Part shown: piece by piece, positions 5,973-8,670 of the stretch
Layout of the letters: each line of letters starts with the position of its first letter
Numbering within the stretch: position 1 is the first letter of the stretch
DNA from: CAZGMN01 sp964526905
Lineage (GTDB): Bacteria > Acidobacteriota > Aminicenantia > Aminicenantales > Aminicenantaceae
Direction: 5' to 3'
Assembly (NCBI GenBank): GCA_964526905.1
Contig: CAZGMN010000135.1
Location: 1 to 8,670 of the forward strand
DNA: 8,670 nt
Position numbers and translations under genes: made by a program
The notes under the pieces: model-generated
What the model was told of the DNA's origin: nothing
Databases searched by the model: none
What the model saw: the letters and a program-made list of their open reading frames with translations, nothing else

Positions 5973-6857
5973 TCAGAAGAAATACTTTATTCCAATGCCG
6001 AGCATAAAAGAGCTCAAATTGATGTTTCCTATTTTTTGCGTTGGCTCACTAAGATAAGTTTCCCAGGCAGCGGCTTTTAATAGGCAAAACCTCAAATCTG
6101 CGTTCGCCGCTAAATTTTGATTGATGAAATAATCGACGCCGCCTCCAAAATGAAGCCCTAAGGCATCATTAACCTTATCGCCTATTTCTGGAATTCTTAT
6201 TCCGGTCAAGGAAAAACCATTTAAATAATAGCCGAGGCCGGCGGAAAGATAAGAATTGAAATTATTTTTTAATGGAAAATGCCGCCGCAGGCTCAACTGG
6301 ATGGGAAACATGGACAGCTTCCCTTCCATCAATCCCTGGGGATTGGCTTTGACATTGACGCGGAAGGTTTGAATCATAAGCTCCAGAGATAATTCTTCTG
6401 TGAGCTTATAACAAAAATTCCCGCTCAATTTCAGGCCGTTTCCATAATTCTTATCAAAGAGAGAGGCAAAGCCCAATCCCAGGCCCGCACCGTATTTATA
6501 GCCAGAAACCGAGGGCTCCTTCTCTTGATCCTCAGCCTTGGAGAGAGGAACTTCCTTGCCCACCTCTTCGACCAGGCTCTGATGGATATATCCGGGCAGA
6601 GAATAGCCTTCAAGTTTGAGCGGAAGGCGAACTTTATACCACTCTCCCTCTTTCCCATCCACCTGAAGAACCATCCCTCTATTCACCACGCCGAGCACAT
6701 CGCTCTTGAGGCTTGGCTTCTCTCTGACGTTTGCCCTCCTGGAAACGACTTTGACTTTTAATTCCTCAGTCTGGGAAAATCCTGCTGCAAATAACAATAA
6801 GACCACACTCAAGATAAGAGACAGTTTTTTTCGACTCAATATTTTTTTCTGCTCCAT
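5973..6857 (-). CDS. secreted SH3b-domain protein with C-terminal outer-membrane beta-barrel
   Basis: A 294-residue exported protein. Residues 1-28 are a signal peptide (basic start, then LSLILSVVLLLFAAGFS). Residues about 33-98 form a bacterial SH3 domain, with the typical ANVREKPSLKSDVLGVV and GEWYKVRLP motifs; such domains usually bind peptidoglycan or peptides. After a charged linker (about 100-118) the rest alternates polar and hydrophobic residues in Gly/aromatic-rich strands (GAGLGLGFASLFD, SYLSAGLGYYLNG, LHFGGGVDYFINQN) and ends in Phe (LGIGIKYFF). This matches small OmpW/OmpA-like barrels with a terminal aromatic recognised by the BAM machinery. The start has AAAGGAG six bases ahead. 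It lies 129 bp downstream of pgsW with its own promoter and just ahead of the AT-rich gene. It may link the outer membrane to the cell wall; a role with the poly-gamma-glutamate genes is only inferred from position. Confidence 0.8.
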   Translation of the reverse strand: MEQKKILSRKKLSLILSVVLLLFAAGFSQTEELKVKVVSRRANVREKPSLKSDVLGVVNRGMVLQVDGKEGEWYKVRLPLKLEGYSLPGYIHQSLVEEVGKEVPLSKAEDQEKEPSVSGYKYGAGLGLGFASLFDKNYGNGLKLSGNFCYKLTEELSLELMIQTFRVNVKANPQGLMEGKLSMFPIQLSLRRHFPLKNNFNSYLSAGLGYYLNGFSLTGIRIPEIGDKVNDALGLHFGGGVDYFINQNLAANADLRFCLLKAAAWETYLSEPTQKIGNINLSSFMLGIGIKYFF

Positions 6858-6932
6858 CCTGGACTCCTTTCTCCCCTTTTATCTTCATGTTTAATCTTAT
6901 TTCTTAAAATATCAAAATTTTTTTAGAAAAAA

Positions 6933-6961
6933 TTTATAGCACAAAACCCAGCAAACAGCAA
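6933..6961 (-). promoter_or_regulatory. sigma-70-type promoter of the SH3/barrel gene
   Basis: On the minus strand TTGCTG (6961-6956), a 17-base spacer and TATAAA (6938-6933) form a good -35/-10 pair, and the -10 is preceded by TGC (extended -10). Transcription would start near 6926, leaving a leader of about 70 bases. A 9-bp inverted repeat (AAATTTTTT 6915-6923 and AAAAAATTT 6927-6935) overlaps the -10 box and start point. The gene can therefore be expressed apart from the pgs genes. Confidence 0.5.
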
Positions 6962-6986
6962 AAAGGATGAAACATAAATTCAGTGG

Positions 6987-8132
6987 TCATGGATTTCTGG
7001 ATGTCTTCGAGATAGAAGTTTTTCTTTTATAAAAATAGAGCAGCGAAAAAAGTATCACCAGCAGAAAGTATAAGGAGGCAAGGAGGGCGAAAAGAGGCTG
7101 CTTTTCTCTGACGAGCTCGTAGATTTTTCCCTGGCCTGGAGGAGGAAGAGGAACAGGGTCCCAAGGAAGCCCGTAGCGCTGGGCAAGGCCCCGAACGTAA
7201 AGAAGGTGAATCACCGGAATCTTGCGTTCAGCCATTTCGTATAAGACCCCTCTTCTTTCCAATGGAGGAAAGCGCTTTATTCTTGCCAGGCCTGGCTTTA
7301 TTTTTAAAATTTCAGAATCCACTCCCATATTCGACCAGCTCCCTCCGATGTTGATGAAGGCTTTGATTTTCCTCTCCCCTGCCTTTTCTCGGTAGAGGCG
7401 CATTCTGCTTTCAACGTTCTGCCGCAGGTCTGGCTGGCGGAGGAAAAAAATTCCGCTTTTCTCGATTTCTTGGCTGAGCAAGGCTCTTCCTTCAGGACTC
7501 ATGTCCTGGGCCACATCCTTCTCGCCGCCAAGAGAAAGAGCAATCAACTCGGGATTGAATATTCTTGCCTTGAAAAAGCATTCCTGGATCTGAAGCCAGT
7601 GAAACTCCGGCTTATTCGCTCCCCACTGGGAAGCACCAAGAGAAGAAATCACCAAGGGCTTTAAATCCATGGCCTTTGCTGCTGAAAACGCGGCCACGAT
7701 CAACGCCGGAAAAGAGCTAGAAGCTCCAAGAGCTACAGTGTCACCTTCGCTTACTCCTGCTTCCCGCAGCAACAGAACAAGAAGGCCTGCAAAATTGGGA
7801 TTGGTCGTTGTCCTCTTTGCTTCAAGGCTGCCGATCGAGGTGGTAATCGGCGAAAATTCAAGACCTATCAGACCTGTCTGGTTCGGGTCGGCATTCTTAT
7901 CGATGATGATTCCCTTCTCCCTCTGGCAGTCTCTTAGCGCAGCCTCAGCTTCGGCCATGATTCTGGAAGCTCCTGTCATCTCCTCCATGAAAGGGGCTGA
8001 AGCGACGGATGGAATAAACTTGGCCAGTATAAAAAATAAAAAACTCAGAAAGAAAAGGATAAGGATAGGCTTCTCGTCCTTTTCAGAGCCTTCCTTGGGG
8101 ATGTTTCGCTTAAATAAGTAATGTGTGGCCAT
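6987..8132 (-). CDS. pgsW: poly-gamma-glutamate system protein PgsW
   Basis: A 381-residue membrane-anchored protein with one N-terminal membrane helix (about 22-44), a large soluble domain and one C-terminal helix (about 346-368) followed by a basic tail. The soluble part shows Gly/Ser-rich motifs GDTVALGASSSFPAL (130-144), SSLGASQWGAN (163-173) and INIGGSWSNMG (260-270), which look like substrate- or nucleotide-binding loops. I recognise it as the poly-gamma-glutamate system protein found beside PgsB and PgsC; its exact reaction is not established to my knowledge. It starts two bases after the pgsC stop, without a strong Shine-Dalgarno, which points to coupled translation in a pgsB-pgsC-pgsW operon. 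With two helices the large domain would face one side of the inner membrane, probably the periplasm. No terminator is evident after its stop. Confidence 0.82.
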   Translation of the reverse strand: MATHYLFKRNIPKEGSEKDEKPILILFFLSFLFFILAKFIPSVASAPFMEEMTGASRIMAEAEAALRDCQREKGIIIDKNADPNQTGLIGLEFSPITTSIGSLEAKRTTTNPNFAGLLVLLLREAGVSEGDTVALGASSSFPALIVAAFSAAKAMDLKPLVISSLGASQWGANKPEFHWLQIQECFFKARIFNPELIALSLGGEKDVAQDMSPEGRALLSQEIEKSGIFFLRQPDLRQNVESRMRLYREKAGERKIKAFINIGGSWSNMGVDSEILKIKPGLARIKRFPPLERRGVLYEMAERKIPVIHLLYVRGLAQRYGLPWDPVPLPPPGQGKIYELVREKQPLFALLASLYFLLVILFSLLYFYKRKTSISKTSRNP

Positions 8133-8134
8133 AA

Positions 8135-8560
8135 TTAAATCAGCCTGGCTAAAAAATAAGTAATGATAGAGACAACAAACATCGAGGCCAAGGTGGGAAT
8201 GATTTTCTGCTTTTCCAAGTTATTCGCTAGAAGACCGGGAATCAGCCAACCGACGGCCTTAACCTCCAAGGGCTCAGAGAAAAAATGTGGGAGAGGGACA
8301 GACCAGAGCTGAGACCAGAGAACGCCAAGAAGGACAAGAGTGACATACCTGCGCTTGCCGAAGAGAATGAGAAAGCGGGATAAAATCTTGTAAGTGATGA
8401 AGCTCAGGAAGGCGATGAGAATCGTGGCCAGGACTCGCAGCGGCTGGTTGAGGTAGAAAGCGACATAAGCAGGAACAATGATTCCTCCGGGATAGATGTT
8501 GAAGAATTCTGCATAAAGAACAGCAACGATGAGGCCGATGAACAGCGTCTCATAAATCAT
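8135..8560 (-). CDS. pgsC: poly-gamma-glutamate synthesis membrane protein PgsC/CapC
   Basis: A 141-residue, very hydrophobic protein with about four to five membrane helices (near 4-22, 27-45, 47-68, 72-88 and 120-140). The N-terminal motif ETLFIGLIVAVLYAEFFNIYPGGIIVPAYVAFYLNQP is the hallmark of PgsC/CapC (given here by content: the YPGGIIVPAY core is the key part). Length is close to the roughly 150 residues of the Bacillus protein. PgsC forms the inner-membrane part of poly-gamma-glutamate synthase with the ligase PgsB. The ATG overlaps the end of pgsB by 11 bases, so the pair is translationally coupled, as expected for subunits of one complex. Confidence 0.93.
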   Translation of the reverse strand: MIYETLFIGLIVAVLYAEFFNIYPGGIIVPAYVAFYLNQPLRVLATILIAFLSFITYKILSRFLILFGKRRYVTLVLLGVLWSQLWSVPLPHFFSEPLEVKAVGWLIPGLLANNLEKQKIIPTLASMFVVSIITYFLARLI

Positions 8561-8670
8561 AGGGCTTCCCGATATCCTCCCAGTAACGGACGAGCTCTTT
8601 TCCCATGCCTCCCATGTTTCCCATTCCGATCAAAAATGTCTCTCCCTCTGCCATTGCGGAAATTTTATCC
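8550..8670 (-). CDS. pgsB: poly-gamma-glutamate synthase PgsB/CapB, C-terminal end
   Basis: The last 39 codons of a gene entering from the right edge. The readable peptide includes AMAEGETFLIGMGNMGGMGK and then ELVRYWEDIGKPYDL before TGA. The pattern F-L-I-G-x-G-N-x-x-G-x-G-x-x-L-V-x-Y is the C-terminal motif of PgsB/CapB, the ATP-dependent amide ligase (Mur-ligase-like) that polymerises glutamate. Position directly ahead of pgsC, with an 11-base overlap, confirms the call. The catalytic domain lies outside the window. Confidence 0.88.
   Translation of the reverse strand, partial: DKISAMAEGETFLIGMGNMGGMGKELVRYWEDIGKPYDL

Noticed and set aside
7669..8121. 150-codon plus-strand open frame opposite pgsW
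   Set aside because: It is antisense to a well supported gene and has low-complexity Ala/Ser/Arg content typical of a shadow frame.
1..8670. CRISPR array, tRNA, rRNA or insertion sequence
   Set aside because: No regularly spaced direct repeats, no cloverleaf or rRNA-like segment, and no transposase motif was seen on either strand.

Overview
The window suggests a diderm (Gram-negative-type) bacterium. It carries a TolC-family outer-membrane protein, a secreted protein with a C-terminal outer-membrane beta-barrel look, and a sigma-54 activator. The gene style would fit a lineage such as Acidobacteriota or Candidatus Aminicenantes, but nothing here proves the taxonomy. Coding density is ordinary and most genes are moderately GC-rich, except one AT-rich gene near 5.3-5.9 kb.

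Left block (1-2.5 kb, minus strand): the N-terminus of an ABC-2 type permease runs off the left edge. Upstream of it lies a 280-bp spacer, then a complete TolC-family efflux gene. Centre (2.58-5.19 kb, plus strand): a divergent two-component pair, a soluble GAF-domain NtrB-like histidine kinase and a full-length NtrC-family sigma-54 activator. The spacers hold the most interesting signal. Both the permease and the tolC-like gene have a good -24/-12 (sigma-54) promoter match. Upstream of each sits a 40-bp array of four alternating 7-bp half-sites with 4-bp gaps, of the form TGWGWAA-N4-TTACWCW repeated twice 22 bp apart. The natural reading is that the neighbouring activator binds both arrays and drives the exporter genes from sigma-54 promoters, so the window shows a nearly complete regulatory circuit.

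Right block (5.3-8.67 kb, minus strand): transcription runs right to left through the end of pgsB, then pgsC and pgsW (poly-gamma-glutamate synthesis, tightly packed). After a 129-bp gap with its own promoter come a secreted SH3b plus beta-barrel protein and an AT-rich unrecognised gene. A poly-gamma-glutamate cluster next to a putative outer-membrane barrel in a diderm raises the question of how the polymer crosses the outer membrane.

Gaps: 209-488 holds the permease promoter, one 40-bp array and a 37-bp REP-like hairpin. 2025-2582 holds the tolC promoter, the other array, a possible coding remnant and the kinase promoter. 5191-5307 is an AT-rich convergent gap with at most a weak terminator. 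6858-6986 holds a sigma-70-type promoter.
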